This document shows, piece after piece, positions 20,196-30,227 of a DNA stretch of 64,000 nucleotides (position 1 is the stretch's first letter; every line of letters begins with the position of its first letter). The stretch comes from Achromobacter pestifer (GTDB lineage Bacteria; Pseudomonadota; Gammaproteobacteria; Burkholderiales; Burkholderiaceae_B): the NCBI RefSeq assembly GCF_902859625.1, contig NZ_CADIJX010000001.1, positions 310,001 through 374,000 of the forward strand, read 5' to 3'. Position numbers and translations under genes: made by a program. Below the pieces are notes generated by a model that worked only from the letters and a program-made list of their open reading frames with translations, searched no databases and was not told the DNA's origin.

Positions 20196-20966
20196 ATGAA
20201 CCTGACCTTCGATCACGTCCACAAGCACTTCGGCGATCTGCCCGTTGTGGAGGGCTTTACCAGCGAAATCAAGACCGGCGAGCTGGTCGCCCTGGTCGGC
20301 CCGTCGGGCTGCGGAAAATCCACGTTGCTGCATCTGGCGGCCGGGCTGGAAAAGCCCACGCAAGGCAGCGTGCTGGCCGACGGCCAGGCCGTGCCCGGCC
20401 CGCATCCCAGCCGCACGCTGGTGTTCCAGGAACATGCCTTGTACCCGTGGCTGACCCTGGAAGACAACGTGGCGCTGGCGCTGGAATTCCAGAACACGCC
20501 CAAGAAGCGCGCTCGTGAAGCGGCTCGCCACTGGCTGGCGCGCGTCAGCCTGGGTGGTTTTGAACACTATTACCCGCATCAGGTGTCGGGCGGCATGCGC
20601 CAACGCGCCGCGTTGGCGCGCGCGTTCATCGCGCAACCCAAGACCATGTTGATGGACGAGCCCTTCGGTGCCCTGGACGCGCTGACCCGCCTGAGCCTGC
20701 AAGATGTCCTGCGCCAGTTGATCGCGCAGGAAAAGCCCACGGTGCTGCTGGTCACGCACGATGTGGACGAAGCGCTGTTCCTGGCCGACCGCATTGTCGT
20801 CTTCAGCCCGCGTCCGGCGCGCGTGTTGCGCGAATTCAATCTGGCGCATCGCGAGAAAACCCACGACCTGTCGGATCTGGCCGCCGAAAAGCGCGAGATC
20901 CTGCGCTTGCTCGGCATTGCGGTGGACGGCGCTGCGGCGCATGCCGACCTGGCTCTGGCCGCCTGA
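20196..20966 (+). CDS. ABC transporter ATPase, nitrate/sulfonate/taurine type
   Basis: This cytoplasmic ATPase (SsuB/TauB-like) has 256 residues. It shows Walker A GPSGCGKST (35-43), the Q-loop FQEHALYPWLTLEDNV, signature VSGGMRQRAALARAF, Walker B MLMDEPFGALD and H-loop LLVTHDVDEAL. It is the first gene of an operon with a binding protein, a permease and a second binding protein. In this family the system imports small sulfonates, nitrate, cyanate or thiamine-precursor-like compounds; which one applies here is not decidable. Confidence 0.93.
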   Translation: MNLTFDHVHKHFGDLPVVEGFTSEIKTGELVALVGPSGCGKSTLLHLAAGLEKPTQGSVLADGQAVPGPHPSRTLVFQEHALYPWLTLEDNVALALEFQNTPKKRAREAARHWLARVSLGGFEHYYPHQVSGGMRQRAALARAFIAQPKTMLMDEPFGALDALTRLSLQDVLRQLIAQEKPTVLLVTHDVDEALFLADRIVVFSPRPARVLREFNLAHREKTHDLSDLAAEKREILRLLGIAVDGAAAHADLALAA

Positions 20967-21032
20967 CCCCCGAATTTGTATTCCAGGCGGCACCACGGCG
21001 CCGCCCATCTTGAATTCCCTGGAGCTCTTCTC

Positions 21033-22031
21033 ATGAAATTGAAGCAATGGCTGACCTTGCCGCTGGCTGCGGTACTGCTGGCGGTGGCCCCCGCGATGGC
21101 CGCCGAGAAATTCCGCGTGGGCTATCTGCGCGTGATGGATGACGCGCAAGCGATCGTGGCGCAAGAGGGCGGCTACTACAAGAACGCAGGCCTGGATACC
21201 GAGCTGATCGAATTCAAGTCGGGCACCGATCTGATCAAGGCGATCGTGGGTGGCCAACTGGATATCGGCGTGCTGGGGTTCACCAATGCGGTGGCCTGGG
21301 CCTCGAAGGGCGCCGACTTGAAGGTCGTGGGCGGCGCGCAGCAAGGCTATCACTCGCTGGTCGTGCGTGATGACTCCGGCATCAAGGACATCGCGGGCCT
21401 GAAGGGCAAGACGCTGGCATCGCAAGCCGAAGGCAGCACCGCCGACGTGGTGCTCAAGGGCGTCGTGCTCAAGCAAGGCAACCTGAGCGCTGACGACGTC
21501 AACGTCATGGGCGTCAGCCCGGCCGTGGCCGTGCAGTCGCTGGTGGGCAAGCGCGTGGATGCTGCCTTCCTGTTTGAACCCTACGATCGCATTGCGCAGT
21601 TGGTGGCCCCCGTCAAGCAGATCTACGAAGTGGGCCAGGCCTGGCCGTTCCCGTGCATGGTCGTCATCACCTCCGGTGAAACGCTGGCCAAGCGCAAGGA
21701 CGACGTGTGGAAGGCGCTGGACGCACAGAATCAGGCCATCGCGTTGCTACAGAAGGAACCGGCGCAGGCATCCAAGCTGATCGCCTCGTACTTCATCGCT
21801 GAACCCACGCTCAAGACGCTCAATCGGGGCGAGCTGCCGCGTGAAACCGTGATTGCCGAAGCAATCAGCACGCAGGTGTTCACCCCCAAGCTGACCAGCA
21901 AGGACACGGCCCGCATGCAGGAAATCGCCGACATCCTGCAAGCCCAGGGATCGCTGAAGACGCGCGACGGCAAGCCGTATGACGTGTCCAGCATCGTCGA
22001 CCTGTCCTGGCAAGAGGCGCGCAAACTTTGA
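21033..22031 (+). CDS. ABC transporter periplasmic binding protein, SsuA/NMT1-like
   Basis: This 332-residue protein has a signal peptide cleaved near AMA-AE (residue 23) and the SsuA/NMT1 pattern FRVGYLRVMDDAQAIVAQEGGYYKNAGLDTELIEFKSG... in which the ligand-site loop GSTADV occurs. The ATG at 21033 with GGAG eleven bases upstream begins the signal peptide; a longer reading from 20976 is rejected. The TGA stop overlaps the TTG start of the permease by four bases. It delivers substrate to the permease encoded next. Confidence 0.92.
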   Translation: MKLKQWLTLPLAAVLLAVAPAMAAEKFRVGYLRVMDDAQAIVAQEGGYYKNAGLDTELIEFKSGTDLIKAIVGGQLDIGVLGFTNAVAWASKGADLKVVGGAQQGYHSLVVRDDSGIKDIAGLKGKTLASQAEGSTADVVLKGVVLKQGNLSADDVNVMGVSPAVAVQSLVGKRVDAAFLFEPYDRIAQLVAPVKQIYEVGQAWPFPCMVVITSGETLAKRKDDVWKALDAQNQAIALLQKEPAQASKLIASYFIAEPTLKTLNRGELPRETVIAEAISTQVFTPKLTSKDTARMQEIADILQAQGSLKTRDGKPYDVSSIVDLSWQEARKL

Positions 22032-22801
22032 GCTCGTCTACCCGAGTGACCGGCGCCCGCAAGCATCTTGCGGGCGTTTTGGGCGTCCTGTTCATCCTTG
22101 CGCTGTGGCAGTTGGCGGCGTTCGCCTTGCCTGATTTTCTGATGCCGGGCGTGCCCGCCGTCGTCGAACGCCTGTTCGAGGACCTGGGCAAGCAATCGTT
22201 CCACCAAAGCCTGTTGGGCACGCTGGGGCGCCTGGGTGCGGGCTATGGCCTGGCGCTGACAGCGGGCATCGGCTTTGGCCTGGTGGCCGCGGTGCTGTTC
22301 TTCTTCCGTGAGGTGCTGCGCAGCGCGATCGTCATCTTGCAGTCGATCCCGTCCATCGCCTGGGTGCCGCTGTTCCTGATCGTGATGGGTTTCGGCAATA
22401 CGCCGATCATCGTGGTGGTGGCGCTGTCGGCCTTCTTCCCGGCCGCGCTCAGCGTGATGAACGCCACTGAATCCGTGCAGCGCGTGCATGTGTCCGCGGC
22501 GCGTGTGATGGGCGCCACGCGCTGGGGACTGGTCAAGCGTGTTTATCTGCCCGCCGTGATGCCCGAACTGATCACCGGCGCGCAACTTGCGTTCGGCAAC
22601 GCCTGGCGCGCGCTGATCTCGGCCGAAATGCTGATCGGTTTCGGCAAGGGCCTGGGCCGATCGCTGGCGTATTCGGGCGAGATCGCCGACATGACCGGCG
22701 TCATGACCAACATCCTCGTGATTGCCGTGCTGGCCGCGTTGATCGATCAGTTCGTGCTTGAAAACCTCAAGCATCGCCTGCTGCGCTATCAATACGTCTA
22801 G
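22028..22801 (+). CDS. ABC transporter permease, SsuC/TauC-like
   Basis: Inner-membrane permease of the BPD_transp_1 family, 257 residues with about six hydrophobic segments. The EAA-loop appears as ITGAQLAFGNAWRALISAEMLIG. The start is a TTG at 22028 overlapping the stop of the binding-protein gene (TTGA). Initiation therefore probably depends on the preceding gene. It is followed after 14 bp by a second binding-protein gene. Confidence 0.92.
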   Translation: MSSSTRVTGARKHLAGVLGVLFILALWQLAAFALPDFLMPGVPAVVERLFEDLGKQSFHQSLLGTLGRLGAGYGLALTAGIGFGLVAAVLFFFREVLRSAIVILQSIPSIAWVPLFLIVMGFGNTPIIVVVALSAFFPAALSVMNATESVQRVHVSAARVMGATRWGLVKRVYLPAVMPELITGAQLAFGNAWRALISAEMLIGFGKGLGRSLAYSGEIADMTGVMTNILVIAVLAALIDQFVLENLKHRLLRYQYV

Positions 22802-22815
22802 GCGCTGGAGCTTTC

Positions 22816-23622
22816 ATGATTCCGCGTTTCCGCTTGGCTGCCCTGACTGTCTGCATGCTGCTTGCAGGCATGGCGCAGGCACAAACCTCCGGCTTCGCCG
22901 CAGCTCAGGCGCGTGGCGAACTGGTGGTGGGCGTGCCGTACCTGGCGCCGCCGCCGGTGGCAGGGGCCAAGATCCGAACCCCCGACGGCCTGGATGCGTT
23001 GATGGCTGAAAAGCTGGGTCAGCGGCTGGGCCTGCCGGTGCGTTTGCAGCAGGTGCCTGCCGGGCAGGCAGCGGCCGCGCTGTCGGCGGGTCAGGTGGAT
23101 GTGGTGCTGGCCGATGAGGCTGGCGCGCAGCCCCCCACGGTCGCCGTGCAGTCCACGGGATACGGTGCGCGTCCCAAGGCCGTGATCCGTAGCGATACGC
23201 GGCTGCGCACGCCGGCCGATGTGCGTGGGCGCAGCGTCTGCATGGCCGAAGCCGCGACGCAGGCCCGGGCATTGGCTGAAAGTTGGGGCGCCGTGGTGCG
23301 CACGTACCGCGTGCCCTCCGACGCACTGGTGGCGGTGCGCGAAGGCAGCTGCGATATCGGCCTGGTGGACGATGCCGTCTGGGAACCCCTGGTGCGGTTT
23401 CCAGAATGGAAGAAATTCTCGTCCACCTTGACGGGCGACGGTGCCCGGCGCGAGCGGGTGTGGTTGCTGTCGGCGAATGACACGCCCGGCCGCGCCTTGC
23501 TGGCGAACGAGATGCGCGCGTGGGACCGTGGCGGAGCCTGGAAAGCGATGACGGCAAAATGGGCGCGCGACGTCGCTTTTGACGTCTATCTGGATCAGGA
23601 AGTGGCCGACTGCCACGGCTAG
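22816..23622 (+). CDS. Second periplasmic solute-binding protein (family 3/PBPb-like)
   Basis: This exported protein has 268 residues, with a signal peptide ending GMAQA (residue 22) and then a family 3-like layout: ARGELVVGVPYLAPPPVAG, DGLDALMAEKLGQRLGLPVRL, LSAGQVDVVLAD. It belongs to a different binding-protein family from the SsuA-like protein earlier in the same operon. Three Cys are present (in SVCMAEA, GSCDIG and near the C-terminus, ADCHG). GGAGC precedes the ATG. It may extend the substrate range of the importer or act as a sensor; this is inference. Confidence 0.85.
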   Translation: MIPRFRLAALTVCMLLAGMAQAQTSGFAAAQARGELVVGVPYLAPPPVAGAKIRTPDGLDALMAEKLGQRLGLPVRLQQVPAGQAAAALSAGQVDVVLADEAGAQPPTVAVQSTGYGARPKAVIRSDTRLRTPADVRGRSVCMAEAATQARALAESWGAVVRTYRVPSDALVAVREGSCDIGLVDDAVWEPLVRFPEWKKFSSTLTGDGARRERVWLLSANDTPGRALLANEMRAWDRGGAWKAMTAKWARDVAFDVYLDQEVADCHG

Positions 23623-23653
23623 CCCTGCGCCCCCAGCACTTACAATGCCGGGC

Positions 23654-24241
23654 ATGACGCACACGTTGACCGCTCCTTGCTCGTATCAGGAAGACATCAA
23701 GAAAAGCCGCTTTGTCGCTTACGCCACGCCGGTTTCAACGGTGGACGAGGCGATGCGTTTCTTCGCCGAGCGCGGTGATCCCGAAGCGACCCACAATTGC
23801 TGGGCCTACCGCATCGGACAGGAGTACCGGTTCAACGACGACGGCGAACCCGGCGGCACGGCGGGCCGTCCCATCCTTCAAGCAATAGAAGGGCAGGACA
23901 TGGACCGCGTGGCGGTGCTGGTGGTGCGCTGGTATGGCGGCATCAAGCTGGGTGCGGGCGGATTGGTGCGGGCATATGGCGGGTGCGCGGCCAATTGTCT
24001 GCGTTTGGGCGAGCGCACTGAAATCGTCGATCTGGCCACCATTACCTGCGCGTGCGGTTTTGCCGAACTGGCATTGCTGAAATCGCGTCTGGCGCAAGCG
24101 GGCGCCGTGATTCAACAGGAAGATTTCAATCAGGATGGGGTGGCGCTGTGCTTCACGGTGCCTAGCATCGCCGTGGGTGACCTGGAGGTCACCGTCGCCA
24201 ATATCACGCGGGGACGCTCTGCCTGGGAGAGGGTGTCGTGA
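23654..24241 (+). CDS. yigZ: IMPACT/YigZ-family protein
   Basis: YigZ/IMPACT proteins have an N-terminal RNase PH-like ribosomal S5 fold and a ferredoxin-like C-terminal domain; their bacterial role is poorly defined. The family core is clear here: KKSRFVAYATPV, HNCWAYRIG, FNDDGEPGGTAGRPIL and VRWYGGIKLGAGGLVRAYG. The ATG at 23654 gives 195 residues, the usual length; longer readings run into the preceding gene. It is convergent with the thioredoxin gene, with a bidirectional hairpin between. Confidence 0.93.
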   Translation: MTHTLTAPCSYQEDIKKSRFVAYATPVSTVDEAMRFFAERGDPEATHNCWAYRIGQEYRFNDDGEPGGTAGRPILQAIEGQDMDRVAVLVVRWYGGIKLGAGGLVRAYGGCAANCLRLGERTEIVDLATITCACGFAELALLKSRLAQAGAVIQQEDFNQDGVALCFTVPSIAVGDLEVTVANITRGRSAWERVS

Positions 24242-24271
24242 CCCAGGCCTGATTTGCCGATGCGCGCAAAA

Positions 24272-24297
24272 CAAAGGGGCGCTGAGAGGCCCCTTTG
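24272..24297. terminator. Bidirectional hairpin between yigZ and thioredoxin gene
   Basis: CAAAGGGGC (24272-24280) pairs perfectly with GCCCCTTTG (24289-24297) with an 8-nt loop. Read on the minus strand it is followed by TTTTG, which suits the thioredoxin transcript. Confidence 0.75.
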
Positions 24298-24302
24298 CTT
24301 GG

Positions 24303-24677
24303 TTATGCGCTCTGGCTGTCTTGCGCCGCGGCGATTTCCTGGTGGACCTTTTCCATGTCCACTTCCTTGATCTTGGCGAGCAGTTCGTTCAACTGGCCGC
24401 CCGACAGTGCGCCGGGTTGCGAGAACAGCAGAACCTTCTCACGGAAGACCATCAGCGTGGGGATCGAACGGATGCCCAGGGCGCCGGCCAATTCCTGCTC
24501 TACGTCGGTGTTCACCTTGGCGAACGTGACGTCGGTGTGCTCGGTCGAGGCTTGCTCAAAAACGGGAGCAAAACCACGGCAGGGGCCGCACCAGGGAGCC
24601 CAGAAGTCGACGATCAGGGTGCCGTCCGGAGTGATGGCGTCCTGGAAGCTGTCTTTGGTGAGTTCAACAATACTCAT
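24303..24677 (-). CDS. Thioredoxin-fold protein (CGPC active site)
   Basis: Cytoplasmic thioredoxin of 124 residues. The active site WAPWCGPC has Cys30 and Cys33, and the cis-proline segment is RSIPTLMVF. AAGGA lies seven bases before the ATG at 24677, so a 42-residue longer reading is rejected. It is about 16 residues longer than classical TrxA, with an acidic, Gln-rich C-terminal tail (EKVHQEIAAAQDSQSA). It may be the housekeeping thioredoxin or a paralogue, so no symbol is assigned. Confidence 0.93.
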   Translation of the reverse strand: MSIVELTKDSFQDAITPDGTLIVDFWAPWCGPCRGFAPVFEQASTEHTDVTFAKVNTDVEQELAGALGIRSIPTLMVFREKVLLFSQPGALSGGQLNELLAKIKEVDMEKVHQEIAAAQDSQSA

Positions 24678-24851
24678 TTTGGATCCTTGCCGCGTAGCGC
24701 GGCGCAAAAAAGGCGGTGTCAGAGACCCGGGGGGCGTGTCCCGGACCTGATTCGGCGACGCTTCAGGTGCCACGCGCTCTACCTGCAATAGTAGAGCCGG
24801 CAATGGCGGCGTCGCAATGGTTGGCGCTATGACGAGCGCAGTCGGCGGTGC

Positions 24852-25874
24852 TCAGACCGCGGTTTTGGTGGAGACGCCGGCGTCGTTCTTCAACGACGCA
24901 ACAATCTCGAACGACCGCAGACGGTCGGCGATGTCGAAGAAGTCAGACACGATCATCACTTCGTCGGCCTCTGTTTCGGCCACCAGCGCTTCCAGCCGGC
25001 GCTTGACGGTATCGGGTCCGCCCACGATGGAAGCCCCGAGTCTTTGATTGACCGCTTCACGCTCCCATTCGTTCCACAAACCGTCCATGCTGTCCACGGG
25101 CGGCTGCAATTGCAGGCGATTGCCTCGCACCAGCGACAGGAACTTCAATTGCTGGGTCGTGGCCTGGCGCTGGGCGGCCTCATCGGATTCGGCCGCCACG
25201 ACCGGCACGCCGATCATGGCGTAGGGGCGTGACAACGTGGCCGACGGTTTGAACAGATGCCGGTACAAGCGCATGGCTGCCATGCCTTCGGGCGAGAAAT
25301 GGCCCGCGAACGAGAACGGCAGGCCCAGTTCTGCGGCCAGGCGGGCGCTGAAATCGCTTGAGCCCAGCAGCCAGATGGGCACGTCCAGCCCTTCGCCGGG
25401 GATGGCGCGCACCGGTTGATTGGGGCGCGAGTTAGCCAGAAAGCCGCGCAATTCCTCGACCAGCGCCGGAAATTCCAGCCCGCTGCGAGGCCCGCGACGC
25501 AAGGCATGTTGCGTTGCGCCATCGCTGCCTGGCGCGCGGCCCAGGCCCAGATCGATCCGGCCGGGATACAGCGTTTCCAGCGTGCCAAACTGTTCCGCGA
25601 TGATCAGCGGAGCATGATTGGGCAGCATGATGCCGCCCGAGCCGACACGCAGCGTGCGGGTGTGGCCGGCCACATGGCCGATCAGCACGGCTGTCGCACT
25701 GGAAGCCACGCCGTTGATGTTGTGGTGTTCGGCCAGCCAAAAGCGCTTGTAGCCCAGGCGCTCAACGTGCTGGGCCACCGCCACGGTGTTGCGGAAGGCA
25801 TCCGCCGCATCGCGGCCCTGCACAATAGGGGCCAGGTCCAGGACCGAGAAGGGGATGCGCGCAAGGGTGCTCAT
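24852..25874 (-). CDS. LLM-class flavin-dependent oxidoreductase (luciferase-like)
   Basis: This FMN-dependent, TIM-barrel luciferase-like enzyme has 340 residues. The opening [29 protein letters not shown] and the segment [24 protein letters not shown] are hallmarks of the YhbW-like subgroup, as are [13 protein letters not shown] and [12 protein letters not shown]. The ATG at 25874 follows GGAGATG; a longer reading upstream lacks a domain. The physiological substrate is unknown. It is on the same strand as the thioredoxin gene, with 174 bp between, and is probably a separate unit. Confidence 0.92.
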   Translation of the reverse strand: MSTLARIPFSVLDLAPIVQGRDAADAFRNTVAVAQHVERLGYKRFWLAEHHNINGVASSATAVLIGHVAGHTRTLRVGSGGIMLPNHAPLIIAEQFGTLETLYPGRIDLGLGRAPGSDGATQHALRRGPRSGLEFPALVEELRGFLANSRPNQPVRAIPGEGLDVPIWLLGSSDFSARLAAELGLPFSFAGHFSPEGMAAMRLYRHLFKPSATLSRPYAMIGVPVVAAESDEAAQRQATTQQLKFLSLVRGNRLQLQPPVDSMDGLWNEWEREAVNQRLGASIVGGPDTVKRRLEALVAETEADEVMIVSDFFDIADRLRSFEIVASLKNDAGVSTKTAV

Positions 25875-26062
25875 GCGGACATCTCCGGACGGAAGGCGGG
25901 ACAGGGGGGCAACGCGGTGGCAAAGCGGGTAAGGCGCAAGGTGGACTCCATATACCGTGATACATGGGGAGTGTATCGATGAATTCAAGCCGCAATGGCA
26001 GCAACCTTATGGCCGGGCGGGTTGTATTGCCAAGGACTATCGCGGCGATTGGCTTGCACGAC

Positions 26063-26098
26063 AAAAAGCCGCCACGGCGACGTGCCGGGCGGCTTTTT
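26063..26098. terminator. Strong bidirectional terminator after the purine permease gene
   Basis: AAAAAGCCGCC (26063-26073) is the exact inverse of GGCGGCTTTTT (26088-26098) around a 14-nt loop, with A-run and T-run on the two sides. It serves the minus-strand permease gene ending at 26121. Confidence 0.9.
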
Positions 26099-26120
26099 GG
26101 TGGATGCGGCCAGGAACGGC

Positions 26121-27413
26121 TTATTCAGGGAAGAATGCGTAGCGGATCACAAACAGCACCGCTACCAGCCAGGTTGCCGGGTGCACATCGCGCACCTTGC
26201 CCGTGGCCGTCTTCAGTACGACATAGCTGATGAAACCGAAGGCAATGCCGTTGGCGATGGAATACGTGAACGGCATGACCAGCGCGGTCAGGGCGGCCGG
26301 CGTGGCTTCCGTGACTTCGTTCCAGTCGATGTCGATCAGTTCGCGCATCATCAGGCCGGCCACGTAGAGCAGGGCGGGCGCGGTGGCGTAGGCGGGCACG
26401 GCGCCGGCCAGCGGCGAAATGAACAGCGCAGCCAGGAACAGCAGGGCGACGACCAGTGCGGTCATGCCGGTGCGGCCGCCGGCCTGCACGCCCGAGGCGC
26501 TTTCGACGAAGGCAGTGGTGCTGCTGGTGCCCAAGGCGGAGCCGGCGACGATGGCCGTGCTGTCGGCGAACAGTGCGCGGCCCAGGCGGTTGGGGCGGCC
26601 TTCCGGCACCAGGCCGGCGCGTTTGGCCACACCCACCAGCGTGCCGGTGGCGTCAAACACTTCAACCAGCACGAACACCAGGATCACATGCACGAAGCCG
26701 CTATGCAGCGCGCCCAGGATGTCCAGCTTCATGAACGTGGGCGCCAGGCTTGGCGGTGCCGAGAAGATGCCCTTGAATTCGTTGTAGCCCAGGGCCATCG
26801 ACAGCACGGTGACGACGATGATGCCGATCAGGATCGCGCCGCGCACGCGCAAGGCGTCAAGCGAAGCGATGATGAAGAAGCCCAGGATGGCGAACAGCGG
26901 GCCGTGGGTCGTCAGGTTGCCCAGAGAGACCTTGGTGGCCGGATGGGCGACGACGATGCCCGCGCTGGATAGCGCGATAATGGCAAGGAATAGCCCGATG
27001 CCCGCGGCGATAGCGCTGCGCAGGGAATGCGGGATGCCCTTCACCAGCCACACCCGGATGCCGGATATCGTCAGGATCAGGAAGATCACGCCCGAGATGA
27101 ACACGGCGCCCAGCGCCTGTTCCCAGGAATAGCCCATCGTCTTGACGACGGTGAACGCGAAGAAGGCGTTCAGGCCCATGCCGGGCGCCATGCCGATGGG
27201 CCAGTTGGCGATCAGGGCCATCACCAGCGATCCCAGCGCGGCGGCCAGGCAGGTGGCGACAAAGACGGCGTCCCGGTCCATGCCTGTCGAGGACAGGATA
27301 TCGGGGTTGACGAAGATGATGTATGACATCGTCAGGAAGGTCGTCAGACCCGCCACGATCTCGGTACGCGCGGTGGTCCCGTGTTCGCGCAGCTTGAATA
27401 GCTTCTCCAGCAT
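26121..27413 (-). CDS. NCS2-family purine permease (guanine/hypoxanthine or adenine)
   Basis: This inner-membrane proton-coupled purine importer of the AzgA-like NCS2 branch (E. coli GhxP/GhxQ/PurP/AdeQ) has 430 residues with about 12-14 hydrophobic segments. Family landmarks are [21 protein letters not shown] at the N-terminus, [11 protein letters not shown], and [22 protein letters not shown] in the substrate-binding region. Which purine it carries is not determined by these motifs. It is divergent from tsaD. The shared leader region contains a 7-bp GC hairpin (27455-27476). Confidence 0.93.
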   Translation of the reverse strand: MLEKLFKLREHGTTARTEIVAGLTTFLTMSYIIFVNPDILSSTGMDRDAVFVATCLAAALGSLVMALIANWPIGMAPGMGLNAFFAFTVVKTMGYSWEQALGAVFISGVIFLILTISGIRVWLVKGIPHSLRSAIAAGIGLFLAIIALSSAGIVVAHPATKVSLGNLTTHGPLFAILGFFIIASLDALRVRGAILIGIIVVTVLSMALGYNEFKGIFSAPPSLAPTFMKLDILGALHSGFVHVILVFVLVEVFDATGTLVGVAKRAGLVPEGRPNRLGRALFADSTAIVAGSALGTSSTTAFVESASGVQAGGRTGMTALVVALLFLAALFISPLAGAVPAYATAPALLYVAGLMMRELIDIDWNEVTEATPAALTALVMPFTYSIANGIAFGFISYVVLKTATGKVRDVHPATWLVAVLFVIRYAFFPE

Positions 27414-27454
27414 TCGAGTCCCCAGTGTTTTTTCAGGCTTGTAGGTGATGGTGG

Positions 27455-27476
27455 GCGAGGGTCGGATGGCCCTCGC
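27455..27476. other. GC hairpin in the purine permease/tsaD divergent region
   Basis: GCGAGGG (27455-27461) and CCCTCGC (27470-27476) pair perfectly across an 8-nt loop between two divergent starts. It has no T-run and no resemblance that I can see to a purine riboswitch. It might be an operator or a leader hairpin. Confidence 0.3.
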
Positions 27477-27524
27477 TATTTCAGAAACAAGCGTATTTTC
27501 GCATCAGTTGTAAACTCTGCCGCC

Positions 27525-28556
27525 ATGATTATTCTCGGCTTTGAAAGCTCCTGCGACGAAACCGGCGTCGCAGCCGTCTGTACGGAACGAGGTCTGCTTG
27601 CGCATGCGCTGCATACCCAGATCGCCATGCACCAGGAATATGGTGGCGTGGTGCCGGAACTCGCCTCGCGTGACCACATCCGCCGCGTCGTGCCCTTGAC
27701 CCGCCAGGTGCTGGAAGAGGCCGGCCTGCAAATGTCGGACATCGGCGCCGTGGCCTACACGGCCGGGCCCGGTCTGGCGGGCGCCTTGCTGGTTGGCGCC
27801 AGCGTGGCGCAGTCGTTCGCCTGGTCGCGCCACTTGCCGGCCATCGGCATCCATCACTTGGAAGGGCATCTGCTGTCGCCGATGCTGGCCGATCCACGCC
27901 CCGACTTTCCGTTTGTGGCGCTGTTGGTGTCCGGAGGCCATACGCAACTGATGCGGGTGGATGGCGTGGGCCGCTACGAACTGCTGGGCGAAACGCTGGA
28001 CGACGCCGCAGGCGAAGCCTTCGACAAATCGGCCAAGCTGATGGGGCTGGGCTATCCCGGCGGCCCGGCCTTGGCCAAGCTGGCAGGCCAGGGCGATGCC
28101 TCGCGCTTTGATCTGCCCAGGCCGATGTTGCATAGCGGTGATCTGGATTTCAGCTTCAGCGGCTTGAAGACGGCGGTGCTGACGCGGGTCAAGGCGGCCG
28201 AAAAAGACGGCGGCCTGAACGATCAGACCCGTGCGGACCTGGCGGCGGCAACGCAAGGCGCGATCGTGGACGTGCTGGCGGCCAAAGCCATCAAGGCCTT
28301 GAAGCAGACCGGCCTGCGCCGGCTGGTCGTGGCCGGCGGAGTTGGCGCCAATCAGTTGCTGCGCGCCAAACTGGCGGCGGCGCTGAAACCGATGAAGGCG
28401 CAAGCGTATTTCCCGCCGCTGGAATTGTGCACCGACAACGGCGCGATGATCGCTTTCGCGGCGGCCGAGCGGGTCAAGGCGGGCCTTGCGACGCTGGACC
28501 CGGATGCGCACAGCTTCACGGTCAAGCCGCGCTGGGATCTGGCCGACATTGCCTGA
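27525..28556 (+). CDS. tsaD: tRNA N6-threonylcarbamoyladenosine synthase subunit TsaD
   Basis: TsaD transfers the threonylcarbamoyl group to A37 of ANN-decoding tRNAs, together with TsaB and TsaE. The ASKHA fold is evident: [14 protein letters not shown] at the N-terminus, metal ligands His111 and His115 in [15 protein letters not shown], and the C-terminal [16 protein letters not shown] with the third metal ligand Asp. At 343 residues it is full length. It is monocistronic here, divergent from the purine permease and convergent with plsY. Confidence 0.97.
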   Translation: MIILGFESSCDETGVAAVCTERGLLAHALHTQIAMHQEYGGVVPELASRDHIRRVVPLTRQVLEEAGLQMSDIGAVAYTAGPGLAGALLVGASVAQSFAWSRHLPAIGIHHLEGHLLSPMLADPRPDFPFVALLVSGGHTQLMRVDGVGRYELLGETLDDAAGEAFDKSAKLMGLGYPGGPALAKLAGQGDASRFDLPRPMLHSGDLDFSFSGLKTAVLTRVKAAEKDGGLNDQTRADLAAATQGAIVDVLAAKAIKALKQTGLRRLVVAGGVGANQLLRAKLAAALKPMKAQAYFPPLELCTDNGAMIAFAAAERVKAGLATLDPDAHSFTVKPRWDLADIA

Positions 28557-28584
28557 TCCCGCCTTTGCGGGGCCTAGAATGAAC

Positions 28585-28605
28585 AGGGCGGCCCCAGGCC
28601 GCCCT
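28585..28605. terminator. Hairpin between convergent tsaD and plsY
   Basis: AGGGCGGCC (28585-28593) pairs with GGCCGCCCT (28597-28605) with a 3-nt loop, followed by TGTTGT. It probably terminates tsaD. Confidence 0.65.
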
Positions 28606-28627
28606 TGTTGTCCATGGCCCGTGCGGG

Positions 28628-29269
28628 CTATTTCTTCTTGTTGCCGCCGATGCGGCTTTCCGTGCCCCGCACCAGACGCGCGATGTTGGCGCGGTGTCGA
28701 TAGAACAACAACACCCCGATGACGACCAGCGCCACGCCCATGGCCGGCTGCGCGTACCAGGCCATTCCCGAGCCGAAGACGTAATACACGGGAGCGAAGA
28801 AGGCGGCCACCAGCGAGGCCAGCGAGGAATAGCGGAAGAAAACCGCAATGATCAGCCAGGTCGCGGCGGTGGCCACGGCCAGCCAGGGCTGGATTGCCAC
28901 CAGCACGCCCAGCGCCGTCGCCACGCCCTTGCCGCCCTTGAAACCCAGGAAGACCGGGTACAGATGGCCGACGAAGGCGGCCAGCGCCACCAGGGCCAAG
29001 GCGGTGGGGGCAATGCCAGGGGCCAGTTTTTCCGCCAGCCAGATCGCGAACCATCCCTTGGCGGCGTCGCCCAGCAACGTCAGCGCGGCGGCCGTCTTGT
29101 TGCCGGTACGCAGCACGTTGGTGGCGCCCGGGTTCTTGGACCCGTAGCTGCGGGGGTCTTGCAGCCCCATCAGCTTGCTGACGACCACGGCGAACGGGAC
29201 CGAGCCGATCAGGTAGGCCAGCAGGATGAGCGCAGCGGTGAACACCAGGGAAGGTTCGGTAATCGCCAT
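28628..29269 (-). CDS. plsY: Glycerol-3-phosphate acyltransferase PlsY
   Basis: This inner-membrane acyltransferase makes lysophosphatidate from acyl-phosphate and glycerol-3-phosphate, the first step of phospholipid synthesis. It has 213 residues with five or more hydrophobic helices. The three conserved PlsY motifs are visible: [17 protein letters not shown] with [33 protein letters not shown], and the C-terminal region near [18 protein letters not shown]. The ATG at 29269 begins the first helix, and longer readings have no family similarity; a Shine-Dalgarno sequence is not obvious. It is divergent from surE. Confidence 0.95.
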   Translation of the reverse strand: MAITEPSLVFTAALILLAYLIGSVPFAVVVSKLMGLQDPRSYGSKNPGATNVLRTGNKTAAALTLLGDAAKGWFAIWLAEKLAPGIAPTALALVALAAFVGHLYPVFLGFKGGKGVATALGVLVAIQPWLAVATAATWLIIAVFFRYSSLASLVAAFFAPVYYVFGSGMAWYAQPAMGVALVVIGVLLFYRHRANIARLVRGTESRIGGNKKK

Positions 29270-29468
29270 GGAAAGGGAGTCCGTTGTTGTCGTAATGGCT
29301 GCGGATTCTACCGCGCCCGGCGCCGCCCCTGGGTACGGGTTATCGAGCGTGGCGCCAGCACGCCGGGGCAGGGGGCTGGCAGGGGGCGCAGACAAGACAT
29401 ACAGGGTACGGCTGCGGACGGTACAATCCGACACGTCCACGGGCGTTTCATTTTCTTTCGGATGCACA

Positions 29469-30227
29469 ATGCGAATTCTGGTTTCCAACGACGATGGTTA
29501 CTCGGCCCCTGGGCTCGAAGCGCTGGTAGCGGCGCTGCAAGGCTTGGGCGACCTCACCGTCGTTGCGCCCGAGACCAACCATAGCGGCGCCTCCAACTCC
29601 CTGACGCTGAACCGGCCCTTGTCGGTGCGCACGGCGTCCAATGGCTTCATCGCCGTCAATGGCACGCCCTCGGACTGCGTTCACGTGGCGCTGACCGGGC
29701 TGATGGACGCGCGCCCGGATCTGGTCGTGTCGGGCATCAACAACGGCGCCAACATGGGCGACGACACGCTGTATTCGGGCACGGTCGCCGCTGCTAGCGA
29801 AGGCTATCTGTTTGGCATCCCGTCCATCGCATTCTCGCTGGCCGAAAAGGGCTGGGAACACATCGATTCCGCCGCGCGTGCCGCCCGGTTGGTCGTCGAA
29901 CGGCATCTGGCCCAGCCCTTGGCGGCGCCGGTGTTGCTCAACGTCAACATTCCCAACCGGCGTTTTGACGACCTGCACGGCTTCGCGGTCACGCGCCTGG
30001 GCAAGCGGCACCCGTCGCAGCCCGTGGTGCGTACCACCACGCCCTATGGCGACACGGTCTATTGGATCGGTCCCGTGGGCTTAGCCGCCGATGCCGCCCC
30101 GGGCACGGATTTTCATGCAGTGGAGCAGGGCATGGTGTCCGTCACGCCGTTGCGGCTGGACCTGACCCAGCACAGCCAATTGGATGAAATCCGCACCTGG
30201 GCAGAGCCGCTATGCGCAAACGTGTAA
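29469..30227 (+). CDS. surE: 5'/3'-nucleotidase SurE
   Basis: SurE is a metal-dependent phosphatase acting on nucleoside monophosphates and short polyphosphate. The ATG at 29469 gives 252 residues with the metal-binding set in the usual positions: Asp8-Asp9 ([10 protein letters not shown]), Ser39 ([11 protein letters not shown]) and Asn91 ([18 protein letters not shown]). Longer upstream readings are non-coding. The stop lies 16 bp inside pcm, and the order surE-pcm-nlpD matches the conserved proteobacterial cluster. Confidence 0.97.
   Translation: MRILVSNDDGYSAPGLEALVAALQGLGDLTVVAPETNHSGASNSLTLNRPLSVRTASNGFIAVNGTPSDCVHVALTGLMDARPDLVVSGINNGANMGDDTLYSGTVAAASEGYLFGIPSIAFSLAEKGWEHIDSAARAARLVVERHLAQPLAAPVLLNVNIPNRRFDDLHGFAVTRLGKRHPSQPVVRTTTPYGDTVYWIGPVGLAADAAPGTDFHAVEQGMVSVTPLRLDLTQHSQLDEIRTWAEPLCANV

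Noticed and set aside
20154..21476. A 440-codon minus-strand reading opposite the ABC ATPase and its binding protein
   Set aside because: Shadow of two well-supported plus-strand genes.
26121..27524. Purine riboswitch upstream of the purine permease gene
   Set aside because: Only a simple 7-bp hairpin lies in the short leader; no three-way junction can be drawn.
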